A stretch of 16,891 nucleotides of DNA from Stramenopiles sp. TOSAG23-3 (Eukaryota > Sar). Made by a program: the position numbers and the translations under genes. The notes beneath the pieces are model-generated. The model did not search any database. It saw only the letters and a program-made list of their open reading frames with translations, and was not told the DNA's origin. Numbering within the stretch: position 1 is the first letter of the stretch; the number at the start of each line of letters is the position of its first letter. This document shows, in pieces, positions 7,694-15,279 of the stretch. Location: contig LT642418.1 in assembly GCA_900128585.1 (NCBI GenBank), positions 1,935 to 18,825 of the forward strand, given 5' to 3'.

Positions 7694-8539
7694 ATGAACG
7701 GTTTGGATCGTGGTGGGATCTTTCGCTTGAAAGAAGAACTTTCTAATTTGAGGCAAACGTTTGTAAAGTCTACTTCCGATGAATATAGAAGGTCTTCGGG
7801 CCTGGAAAAACTTGTTCGTTTTGAACAATCGGGCTCCGCGTTGGCAAAGCTTCAAGAACTTTCAAAGCAGGCTACCCGAAACTCCGACGGGTATGAAAAA
7901 TCCATGGCCGGCTATGATGCATCGCCGTCATCATCAGAATCCCTTAGGGACTCGAATGCCAGCTCTTCCTCGGAGACAATGCGAAAGCAAGGCCAACGTG
8001 ACCATTTGAGTTACAGGCAACCATTCCTGGTATCACAGTTGCAAGAGAGCCGGAGACATAGTGACATTGCTTGGGAAAAACTAATGGGCCTCCGAAAGGA
8101 TAGATTAGCAGACAATGAGGTGAAAAATAGACACAAAACAAAATTGCTCTTAGACTTGATGGTATCTCGATCTACACTTACTGAAAAAATCCAATACTCA
8201 CCACAAAAGTGTGATCGCATACTGGTTGATGGCCCGAAAGAAAAGGAGCTCTCTATGGGGTCTTTCCTAAACTTGGATTCAAAACGAACACCCTTCTTAG
8301 ACTACCAACCGAGGACGAGGGCATTCAAAACGTGGGAAGACAACCTTAGAAACAGGTGCAGCAATGCACTGATTCGGAAAGCCCATGGACACCCGGGCGA
8401 ACCCCCCGTGCCCTGTGAAGAACGCTTCAGCACTGCTAGTGATCATGGGATTAATGATGAGGCTCTAGAACGGCTTAATCAAGAGCGTGAGACAATAAGT
8501 AAAAACCATTTTGCAAGCGACTGGGCAAAGAGTTTTTAA
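7694..8539 (+). CDS. Hypothetical protein, no recognised domain
   Basis: The protein is 281 aa from ATG 7694. The frame is open upstream to a TAG at 7634-7636 that coincides with a possible splice acceptor, and the upstream translation (LNAYGAGQYEI) looks protein-like, so the true N-terminus may lie in an earlier exon. The protein is hydrophilic and helix-prone. A Glu/Arg-rich start (RLKEELSNLRQTF) is followed by a Ser-rich linker at about residues 76-95. A basic helical part (about 118-160, RRHSDIAWEKLMGLRKDR) comes next, and then a C-terminal block with PRTRAFKTWEDNLRNRC and a Pro-rich HPGEPPVPC segment. There is no signal peptide or membrane segment. I do not recognise the family; an internal scaffold or cytoskeletal protein would fit the composition but is not shown. 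Confidence 0.6.
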   Translation: MNGLDRGGIFRLKEELSNLRQTFVKSTSDEYRRSSGLEKLVRFEQSGSALAKLQELSKQATRNSDGYEKSMAGYDASPSSSESLRDSNASSSSETMRKQGQRDHLSYRQPFLVSQLQESRRHSDIAWEKLMGLRKDRLADNEVKNRHKTKLLLDLMVSRSTLTEKIQYSPQKCDRILVDGPKEKELSMGSFLNLDSKRTPFLDYQPRTRAFKTWEDNLRNRCSNALIRKAHGHPGEPPVPCEERFSTASDHGINDEALERLNQERETISKNHFASDWAKSF

Positions 8540-8614
8540 AACAGTTCCCCTGGTTATGAAAAACAAATTATATATAGTATGATATGTTTTTAAGTCAATA
8601 AAGAAAAGAAAAAA

Positions 8615-8650
8615 GAAGGTAAAACCGTTCAAGAACCCAAACTCCTCCTT
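8615..8650 (+). repeat. Dispersed repeat, copy A (partner at 11335-11369)
   Basis: This 36-bp segment contains ACCGTTCAAGAACC and CAAACTCCTCC. It matches 11335-11369 in the same orientation with about three mismatches and one gap. Weaker echoes of its complement (GGTTCT...AACGGTT) are at about 16710-16740. Confidence 0.7.
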
Positions 8651-8712
8651 GATATTAAATTATTCCTGGTGTTATAATTTTTTGTTCTTTAATCATTATG
8701 TTAAATAAAAAG

Positions 8713-8763
8713 CAAGAAAATTGGCTGTTATTTAAGTTACTTAAATAACAGCCAATTTTCTTG
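8713..8763. repeat. 51-bp perfect palindrome, related to the MITE terminal repeats
   Basis: The left arm 8713-8737 (CAAGAAAATTGGCTGTTATT then TAAGT) is the exact reverse complement of 8739-8763 around a single central T at 8738. The arm matches the inner part of the terminal inverted repeats of the element at 13435-13771. It is probably a foldback relic of the same family, and as RNA it would form an extremely stable hairpin. Confidence 0.9.
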
Positions 8764-8821
8764 TGTTTTAAATTAAATTTAGCTTCCTCATACAAAAGCC
8801 AATTTGTTTCAATACTTTAAA

Positions 8822-9040
8822 ATGGCTTCTTTATCCGATATGATGACTCACAAACTAATAAAACGAGGTGACACTATTTCGTTCACCTTCAAAGGCAATC
8901 ATTTCAGTGCAACTATCCTGGACGGAGGCATGATAGGAAAGTGTACTATAAAGAGGGTCCACGATACGGAACCACAGGTAAATTTTTTTATGCGGAGCCA
9001 CTACATTTTACTGAAAAAAGGCCAATTTATTGAGCGATAA
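8822..9040 (+). CDS. Small RAMA-domain-like protein, possibly truncated
   Basis: The ORF is 72 aa from ATG 8822; upstream in frame there is only a TTG. Residues 8-38 (KLIKRGDTISFTFKGNHF then SATILDGG) follow the pattern of the RAMA fold seen in MPND, ANKRD31 and bacterial methylase-associated proteins: 'Li.pGd.l...ykG..fsA.il.dG.I'. The usual end of that domain, with a conserved SPSA-like segment, is absent. Right after residue 52 the DNA reads CAG|GTAAAT, a strong splice donor at 8978. CCACAG at 9081-9086, preceded by pyrimidines, could be an acceptor, but splicing there reaches a stop after two codons. So it is either a real mini-gene or the 5' remnant of a longer gene cut off against the transporter, whose 3' end lies 48 bp away in convergent orientation. 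RAMA assignment is by pattern only. Confidence 0.45.
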   Translation: MASLSDMMTHKLIKRGDTISFTFKGNHFSATILDGGMIGKCTIKRVHDTEPQVNFFMRSHYILLKKGQFIER

Positions 9041-9088
9041 TGGTATAATACACCTGTATATAAAAAAACCTTTTCTGCGCCACAGCTT

Positions 9089-10711
9089 CTATGAGCCACT
9101 GTCTCCAAAATCTTTTCCGGCTGTCTCCGGCACACATTTCCATACGAATATAGCAGAGAAAATGGACATGAGAATGTAAAGGCCAAACAGGAAAACGCTC
9201 CCTAGTGCAGCTGAGTCACCTGCTATAGAGGCAAAAAAATCCTTTAGTATGGGAAAAGACAAAGTAACTCCGAAGTTTGCAATCCAGTTTGCAGCCCATG
9301 ATATAGCAACTCCTTTCGTCCGAAAATCATTTGAGAAAAGCTCGCTGGTTACGATGTATGGCATGGGTCCTAGAGACAAAGAAAAGGCAATCCGGAAGAG
9401 AAGCATACCAAGAACTGCTAGCCATGGAGCAAGCATTGACTGTGATGTCTGGACTGAAATAACATAAAATGCTGAGGCAAGAATGGAAAGCCCAACAATC
9501 ATGAGTGCAATACCAATCATAGCCAAGGGTTTTCTGCCTACACGATCGATCAAGCGCATCAATACAAAGATGACAACCAATTGCGCAACTGACACTCCTG
9601 CTGATAACGATATTGCTGCAACATCTTGAAAACCTGCATTATTCAAAATTTGAGGGCCGAAATAAATAACAACATTTATTCCGCACACCTGTTGTAGTAC
9701 ATTTATCCCAACGCCAGCAATTAGTGCCTGTCGTATATTGCTATCGCAGATACTGGTAACAGCTGTTGTAGGCTGCGGTTGCCCTCCGTTAGGACCTAGG
9801 TGCAATGTCTGTGGATAAGATTGTAATCCAAGTGCATTTAAAGAACTCGAAGCCTCTTCGAATCGACCCTTGGCCTTTAACCAGCGGGGACTTTCAGGTA
9901 GATAACCAAAGCATGCCGTTGAAAGGATACATTGAAGCAATGCTGGGGCAGACCCAATGCCAAGCATTAATCTCCATACTTGTGCACTACCAATTTGAGC
10001 ACCAACAATACTTGAAAATATGTAGGCAAACAGTATTCCTGCTGTAACCGAAAATGCCCCATAACCACCTAATTGACCCCTACAGAACGCGGGAGAAATT
10101 TCTGAAATGTACAAGTTACAAATCGAAGAATTAATACCAACGCCAAAGCCTGTAAAAATTCGCGCAGCAACGAGTATCCAAAAAGTATTTGCGCAAGCCA
10201 TGATAATGGGTCCAAAAACAAAGAATACGTTTTGGAACGTATGCGCTCCGCGAGAACCAATTATGTTGTACACGGGGCTGGCAGCAAGAGCCCCAACGCA
10301 CCCACTCAATAATATACACGATACAAGAACGCCCTTTTTCCAGTCTGTCAGATATCCTCCACTTTTGGACGATGGCAAAGACTCTGAACTCCAAAATTTA
10401 GCATCTTTGTCCAAGTAAAGCTCAGCGCCTGCTATGGATGCAGTGTTGTATCCAAAACAAAAGGCGCCAATTGCTGCGTTGAGTACCACCTGGCGTAACT
10501 TCGATGGTATGTTGTGGTTGTCTTTCCGAGTGCCTGAGGCTCTTCCATTTTCAGCGCGGACAACTACACTCCCCTCGACGACGGTTAAAAATTCTTTTGG
10601 TTGATTTAAAAGCGGGTCTTCCATTGCATTGCTTCGATATCCTCTACGTTTATTACACACATCGCTCGCAACGATTATATCCGTGCTGTGGGAACGCAGC
10701 AGCTGATACAT
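9089..10711 (-). CDS. MFS sugar/inositol transporter (sugar porter family)
   Basis: The protein is 540 aa from ATG 10711; a second ATG at 10624 (MEDPLLNQP) would give 511 aa and is the more typical N-terminus. About twelve hydrophobic segments lie between residues 76 and 524. Sugar-porter marks in order are FGYNTASIAGA in TM1, R184-IFTGFGVG, YISEISPAFCRGQLGG (201-216), PESPRWL (272-278), LQQVCGINVVIYFGPQ (339-354), DRVGRKP (389-395), GPMPYIVTSELF (448-459) and a final PETAGK variant of PETKG. QQ-x2-GIN is the hexose/inositol binding motif of TM7. The expected role is proton-coupled or facilitative uptake of a hexose or polyol; the substrate cannot be told. The DPLL motif near the N-terminus is an acidic dileucine-type sorting signal in this class, so an endosomal or vacuolar location is possible. 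The gene is intact, without visible introns. Confidence 0.93.
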   Translation of the reverse strand: MYQLLRSHSTDIIVASDVCNKRRGYRSNAMEDPLLNQPKEFLTVVEGSVVVRAENGRASGTRKDNHNIPSKLRQVVLNAAIGAFCFGYNTASIAGAELYLDKDAKFWSSESLPSSKSGGYLTDWKKGVLVSCILLSGCVGALAASPVYNIIGSRGAHTFQNVFFVFGPIIMACANTFWILVAARIFTGFGVGINSSICNLYISEISPAFCRGQLGGYGAFSVTAGILFAYIFSSIVGAQIGSAQVWRLMLGIGSAPALLQCILSTACFGYLPESPRWLKAKGRFEEASSSLNALGLQSYPQTLHLGPNGGQPQPTTAVTSICDSNIRQALIAGVGINVLQQVCGINVVIYFGPQILNNAGFQDVAAISLSAGVSVAQLVVIFVLMRLIDRVGRKPLAMIGIALMIVGLSILASAFYVISVQTSQSMLAPWLAVLGMLLFRIAFSLSLGPMPYIVTSELFSNDFRTKGVAISWAANWIANFGVTLSFPILKDFFASIAGDSAALGSVFLFGLYILMSIFSAIFVWKCVPETAGKDFGDSGS

Positions 10712-11435
10712 GCGTCACGCTGCGTGGTTTGGCTCGGATTTGTGGCGGTGTGCAACAAGGTCGATTCACTACAGTAGTAATAATAATATTCTATTTCACA
10801 TTCTTCTTCTTCGTTTACTTTTATTTGTTTATTTTAATTATTATATTATATTAAAAATTACATCAAAATAAATCATATTTTTTTTTTTTTAAAAAATTAT
10901 TTATTATTAATAATTGACTACTGTAGTCGTCTATTATATTTTTATTATCTTTTTTTTTACTATTTTATTATTACTAGTCTAACTAGTATTTATTACAACG
11001 CAGACTACGATTACCGGTAGCCCTATAGAGTATACATATATAAGAAAAGACACTGGTGGTATCCAGAAGATGCCATCGTAGTCGTCTATTAATAATTAAC
11101 CTATCTAGAATAATTAAAGGTTAATAAATATTATGCTGTTATCATATTAATTATGTTACGAGAGAGGCGCCGAACGCCGGATGAACGAACGAACTAACGA
11201 CGCTCTCAGTGGAACCTTGCGACGCCACTTTGACTCCTCCGTTTTACAAGCACCGTTTGCACGCATCACGTCTGGGTGATCATCAGATTGCTCGTAGTAT
11301 GTTATACGGCACTCAAAAATTTATACATAAGAAAGAAGATAAACCGTTCAAGAACCAAAACTCCTCTTTATTCCAGAATAAATACAAATTCTGGCGATAG
11401 CGACCGACTCTGTTTTGTATTTGTTTGGGTACTTG
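10712..11435. other. Spacer between transporter 5' end and FYVE gene 3' end
   Basis: AT-rich DNA at 10780-11150 holds GACTAC-T-GTAGTC (10916-10928). It also has two copies of GTAGTCGTCTATTA (about 10923 and 11079), and a 9-bp inverted pair GACTACGAT/ATCGTAGTC (11003-11011 and 11075-11083). A less AT-rich island at about 11155-11310 has no convincing ORF. The dispersed repeat copy B (11335-11369) lies next to TTTATT at 11366-11371, which on the minus strand is an AATAAA suited to the FYVE transcript. Confidence 0.55.
11335..11369 (+). repeat. Dispersed repeat, copy B (partner at 8615-8650)
   Basis: This copy carries AAACCGTTCAAGAACC and AAAACTCCTC. It runs in the same orientation as copy A with about 90% identity. 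On the minus strand it lies just downstream of the FYVE stop codon and overlaps the likely poly(A) signal. Confidence 0.7.
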
Positions 11436-12818
11436 CTATACTCTTAACGCAAAATTTGGCCCGAACTTATGCCGGCCGCCGCCTCCTTTGATCAGTTCAA
11501 GCGGGCTAGTATCTTCTGGTTCCCATCTCGTAACCCCTACAGGCCTTCTCTGACCATTGTACAAAAAATTTCCTGCAGTGCTAGCTATTTCTACTGTCCC
11601 ATTGAATACCCACTTCCCGCCCCCAAATTTAAGCACTGCACCATCGCGAACAGATATGCACCCTTCGAGCCAGACATTTCCGGAACCACATTTCAAAACT
11701 ACCCCTGCGAGGATGATGTGATCAATGAACTTGGAGCAAACACGAATGTCATGGCTCGTGTTTCGTGGTGGAACCACTAAGCGGAAGACTGGGAGACCCA
11801 CCAGAGTCTTTTCTTGCTTCAAGGCAAAGCCATTGCTTAAAATAATTTTGGACGCTGCAAACGTCTTATTGACAAAAACATGCTTGCCTTGATAGGGTGG
11901 TGCAGAGAGTCGGGGAGGTACTTGCATCAATATGTCCGTAGTCGAATAATGAATGTTGAAGTCTGGGCCAAATGTGTGCCATCGGTGGGCACCCCCTAAA
12001 TACTCTGCGTGTGAACTATCTTTGTTCCATGGGACGTAAGTAATGCCTTTCCCGCATATAGCAGGAATAAGAGAGGTGCTTGAAATAAACCAGTTGCCGT
12101 CAAAAGTCATATTGCGAGCTCTTGGGCACCAGCACGCGCCATCTAGAATACGAATTTCCCCAGCCACCCAGGCCGAGTCGAAATTTATCACCAAATCAAT
12201 TCCTTCAACAATTAGTAAGTCTACAAATGGGGCTGGGGAAGCTGCAAGCGACGCTTTACCCTTTCCTATGGAACTGGAGCCCGAAGAAGGCGTTGGACAC
12301 ATTGTCCACCTGTTTCTCTGAGTACGTTGACAGACTTCTGTCAGAGAAAGAGTCCAACCATTGGAAAGTTCTATAGTACCTGAAGACTGAGGCCCGATGC
12401 CAACTTTCACAGGTTCCAATTGCTCTATCTCGGCATTCTTACTGACGGTATCCCCCAAAGTAGATTGGCACCCTTTAGTGCCAGCTTCCGGAGTCTCCGA
12501 AGGTGGGGAGGGGGAAGGAGGCTCAATAACTGTTCGTTGGGGAGCGGATGGGATCGGTTGTTGGGTTGACAATATTTCCGTGGCTACGGGCACTTCGACT
12601 TGCGCCGATGAACTGCAGCATAAGACACATACACGCTGACGCTCTGAATATCCACCAACAAACAATCGGTGAGGTGTACAAGCGTCGCAAAGCACTGCCC
12701 CACATGCTCTACAGTGATGCCTACGCCGCAGGAACCCAAAGTTACGCTCACAAATACCACAATTGTTTCTTGACAAGTCAGGCTCCCATTTCGATGGTTG
12801 CAGGAATGAAGACGCCAT
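11436..12818 (-). CDS. FYVE zinc-finger protein with beta-repeat C-terminal domain
   Basis: The protein is 460 aa from ATG 12818; the frame continues upstream only to a TTG. A canonical FYVE finger lies at 11-67: WEPD (W11-D14), cysteine pairs C20/C23, C36/C39, C44/C47 and C64/C67, the basic RRRHHCR motif (31-37) and RVC (62-64). All residues for PI3P headgroup binding are present, so the protein should sit on endosomal or similar PI3P membranes. A Pro/Ser-rich linker (70-190) leads to a beta-rich region (about 197-460). Inside it are 21-residue repeats, GVVLKCGSGNVWLEGCISV (372-390) and GAVLKFGGGKWVFNGTVEI (393-411), suggesting a parallel beta-helix or similar solenoid. A motif H-x-FGP-x-F occurs twice (281-287 and 450-456). 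No known FYVE protein with this tail comes to mind; the cargo or partner is unknown. Confidence 0.88.
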   Translation of the reverse strand: MASSFLQPSKWEPDLSRNNCGICERNFGFLRRRHHCRACGAVLCDACTPHRLFVGGYSERQRVCVLCCSSSAQVEVPVATEILSTQQPIPSAPQRTVIEPPSPSPPSETPEAGTKGCQSTLGDTVSKNAEIEQLEPVKVGIGPQSSGTIELSNGWTLSLTEVCQRTQRNRWTMCPTPSSGSSSIGKGKASLAASPAPFVDLLIVEGIDLVINFDSAWVAGEIRILDGACWCPRARNMTFDGNWFISSTSLIPAICGKGITYVPWNKDSSHAEYLGGAHRWHTFGPDFNIHYSTTDILMQVPPRLSAPPYQGKHVFVNKTFAASKIILSNGFALKQEKTLVGLPVFRLVVPPRNTSHDIRVCSKFIDHIILAGVVLKCGSGNVWLEGCISVRDGAVLKFGGGKWVFNGTVEIASTAGNFLYNGQRRPVGVTRWEPEDTSPLELIKGGGGRHKFGPNFALRV

Positions 12819-13434
12819 AGGGCGTACCACAATGCACCCAATCAAAGTAACCCGAGCTAAGCGCGATTTACCGCGTCTTCAGTTCTACTCGCCGGAGACT
12901 TTGTATCAAGACGTGGCCAGCAAATGCCGTGGTATGTTGTTGTGTAATGTAGTGAATACGGTTGGTGATAAAGTTTGGTGTGACTGAAACATATTAAACG
13001 ACTGTTCAAAAATAAAAAATAATTTATTATTATTATTATTATTATATAATTTCGACAATAATACTCCCATCCCTGTTGTTGTATTATATCCCTCTCGGTT
13101 CTCTCGGTGTCAACAATGACAAATATTTTTTTTTAAAAAACTTATTATTATTATTATTCGAGACCTGCTTAGCTGGTATAATAGTCTATAAAATTAAATC
13201 ATATAGTGTCTAATAGATTGGGTTACAGATCGATCATATCATCTCGTAGGTAATGTGGACTATACATAATATAAATAACATCACACAGCATTTACATTTG
13301 GAGTCAGTTCGAAAATTAAAAGAAGATCGATCGAAAACATTGAACACCACATGAATGATGAAATAAAAAAATAAAAATAATTATATATAATACTACAGTA
13401 CTAGTCCAACAGTATTATACTACTTGCATAAAAA
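12819..13434. other. Spacer upstream of FYVE gene, AT-rich
   Basis: 12819-12990 is less AT-rich and presumably the FYVE 5' region. A 51-aa ORF on the + strand starts at 12832, only 13 bases from the FYVE ATG, and is probably chance. From 12990 the DNA is AT-rich with TTATTATT runs (13020-13044 and 13142-13158) and no gene signal. Confidence 0.55.
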
Positions 13435-13771
13435 GGTGAAAATTAATAAAAAGATTTGTCCCAAGAAAATAAAAAAAAATTAAAACAAAGAAAATTTGGC
13501 TGTGTTATTTAAGAAAGTGTATAATTATTAAAATTAAATTCGGATCGTGCATGGAGTCCATCTGAGATTGATAGCCAAGACCAAGTGACAAGGGTATATC
13601 GATTTTAGTAAAATCACAAGAGCAAAGATAAGTTCGCAGTTCATGAAGGAATGCAAACCTAGAATGTCTAAATCTAGATTTCAGTTCGCAGTGTACATTT
13701 ATAATACAGCCAATTTTCTTGTTTTAATTTTTTTTTATTTTCTTGGGACAAATCTTTTTAATTTTCACACC
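13435..13771. mobile_element. MITE-like non-autonomous element with ~65-bp terminal inverted repeats
   Basis: The left arm, 13435 to about 13504, reads GGTGAAAATTA, then AAAAGATTTGTCCCAAGAAA, then A9 and GAAAATTTGGCTGT. It is matched in reverse complement by 13706-13771. Differences are limited to a 3-base indel, a TG near the tip and two single-base indels. The interior of about 200 bp has no ORF; it carries AGTTCGCAGT twice and the palindrome AAATCTAGATTT at 13670-13681. The size (about 337 bp), long inverted repeats and AT-rich insertion site suit a MITE. I could not identify a target-site duplication. It lies just past the 3' end of the NTMT1 gene. Confidence 0.85.
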
Positions 13772-13823
13772 AGAATAATTAAATTTAATGTCGCGTAACT
13801 TTCCGCCTTTCGTTTCTAAACGC

Positions 13824-14678
13824 TCATACCTGTGTTTCTTTCGCCGCGTTCTTGGCGTGAGCCTTTGCAAGCGCACTACGTTTGGGAACTAACGCGTATG
13901 TTATAACTGGGAGCATTTCGTCCGGAAAATTGGACTGTGTGGCGGACAGAAGAATTTCTAGCCCTGCCTTTTCAAATATTGCACGCATCAGTTCGTCCGA
14001 TCGTGTGACACTGCTATCGTCCTTGTCCACTAGAAAGGCCTTCTTCGTAACGGGGTTCATCACGTTCTCCTTGATCACAATCACACCCCCGGATTTCAAA
14101 CCTTTCATACATCGGCGCAAAAATGTAATAAAATCGACGTCAGTCAAGTAAATAATTACCCATTGTATCCAAACGCATTCGTAATGGTTTTCCTTTGGTA
14201 CCACAGCCTGTAAAGTTTCACAGAACCGCTCTCCCAAGAAAGGAGCAGGTACAAACTTGACGGACTCTTCCAGTAATCGGGGGTTACTTTCTACAAGGTC
14301 GCACTTCTTAAAGAACTTTGATAACAAATTTTTTGAGACGCGACCTATTCCTGCGCCACAATCTAAGCAACGCCCAGATCTGGGTCCTAGACTCAGAGCC
14401 TCGTGCTTCAAAAGCTGGATCAAAAACGTGCATGACTGCGCTACGTCCAGCGGGTCCAATTGCCCGAATCCACCCAGAACGCCGTCCACTGTAGATGGGC
14501 AATTTTCTTCGTACCAGACATGGGCTTTCTTGTACCATGTGTCGTCTTTCAGCTCCTCGGCCCACATTTCATCTATCGAACTATACGAGCGCCCCTCACT
14601 ATCTTCCCCCGGAGTTTCAATTCCAAAAGTCGGCGACAACGCCGCCGCCGGCTTCTGTTCGCCACCAGCAAAATTCAT
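13824..14678 (-). CDS. NTMT1: Alpha-N-terminal protein methyltransferase 1 (NTMT1/METTL11A)
   Basis: The protein is 284 aa from ATG 14678; the upstream frame is open but holds only a GTG. Family landmarks are all present. They are the WY pair (48-49), TVDGVLGGFGQLDPLDVAQS (63-82), SAM-binding motif I CLDCGAGIGRVSK (104-116) and acidic E130 at the end of strand 2. The catalytic-region block IQWVIIYLTD (171-180; human IQWVIGHLTD), VIKENV (201-206) and DSSVTRSDELMRAIFEKAGL (221-240) follow. The enzyme uses S-adenosylmethionine to methylate the alpha-amino group of proteins starting X-P-K/R after Met removal (RCC1, CENP-A, ribosomal L12 in other eukaryotes), in nucleus and cytosol. The N-terminal 45 residues are an extra low-complexity lead and the Ala/Lys tail (270-284) is also extra. 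It appears fully functional. Confidence 0.95.
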   Translation of the reverse strand: MNFAGGEQKPAAALSPTFGIETPGEDSEGRSYSSIDEMWAEELKDDTWYKKAHVWYEENCPSTVDGVLGGFGQLDPLDVAQSCTFLIQLLKHEALSLGPRSGRCLDCGAGIGRVSKNLLSKFFKKCDLVESNPRLLEESVKFVPAPFLGERFCETLQAVVPKENHYECVWIQWVIIYLTDVDFITFLRRCMKGLKSGGVIVIKENVMNPVTKKAFLVDKDDSSVTRSDELMRAIFEKAGLEILLSATQSNFPDEMLPVITYALVPKRSALAKAHAKNAAKETQV

Positions 14679-15279
14679 GCTCAAGAGTACCCAAGTAAAG
14701 TTGTGTATCAAAACAAACGTCTTTTGTCTTTTTGTCCTGCGCACTACTTTCTGTCAAAGGCTGGTCGTTATTTTTCCAACACTCTCCATCCCACGTTGGT
14801 AACAATGTCATAATCATTTGTTATAATCAAACTTTCGAGAAGAAGAAAAGAACAACACAAACAACAACTCCAATCATCATTTTTTTTTTAAAACAAAAAT
14901 AATAATAATAAATATAATAAATATTTTATAATAATATTATTATAAAATATCCTGATGATAGAAAGTGTATGTACTTGTATTTACAAAACAATACAACATA
15001 AATAAAAATCGATCGTCACGGTTGCGGTTACGTGGGACATGATCGGCTGGACCGCCACCAGCACAGGGGCTGAAAATGTGAAAATGCCAGTTTACTGGAG
15101 GATACAATGCTACGATTGATGCTCGCGACGTGCAAATGCTGCGCGTTAAGAAGGTGTAACAAATATGTTACGAAGTACTTGTTAAGCTCAAGTCTTACTC
15201 TATTAAGAATAAGAAGTACCATATACGAGAAGTAAATTAACATATAAGAGCGTAAGTCATTTTAAAATATAAAAGGTTC
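14679..15279. other. Spacer between NTMT1 5' end and PHD gene 3' end
   Basis: The first 140 bases upstream of the NTMT1 ATG are less AT-rich (probable 5' UTR). There follow A/T-rich DNA, a perfect 30-bp palindrome (14921-14950) and an island of higher GC at about 15010-15200. That island has short open frames on both strands but no recognisable gene; it may be the 3' UTR of the PHD gene, a remnant or an RNA. Confidence 0.5.
14921..14950. repeat. 30-bp perfect AT palindrome
   Basis: ATATTTTATAATAATATTAT followed by TATAAAATAT reads the same on both strands. It has no spacer and is made only of A and T. It lies upstream of NTMT1 in AT-rich DNA where such palindromes may arise by chance. Confidence 0.9.

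Larger units (their letters stand above)
8540..8821. other. Spacer with dispersed repeat copy and inverted repeat
   Basis: This spacer contains a CAATAAAG (about 8596) that could end the preceding transcript. It also holds one copy of a 36-bp dispersed repeat (8615-8650) and a 51-bp perfect palindrome (8713-8763). GCCAATTTG at about 8798 echoes the palindrome arm. The last 60 bases before ATG 8822 are AT-rich. Confidence 0.6.

Noticed and set aside
12832-12987. 51-aa + strand ORF divergent from the FYVE gene, with a GTATGT donor-like site at 12932
   Set aside because: Its ATG is 13 bp from the FYVE ATG, leaving no room for promoters, and no downstream exon is visible in the AT-rich DNA that follows.
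14950-15075. Possible C/D box snoRNA (TGATGAT ... CTGA)
   Set aside because: The boxes are too far apart, there is no terminal stem, and such short motifs are expected by chance.
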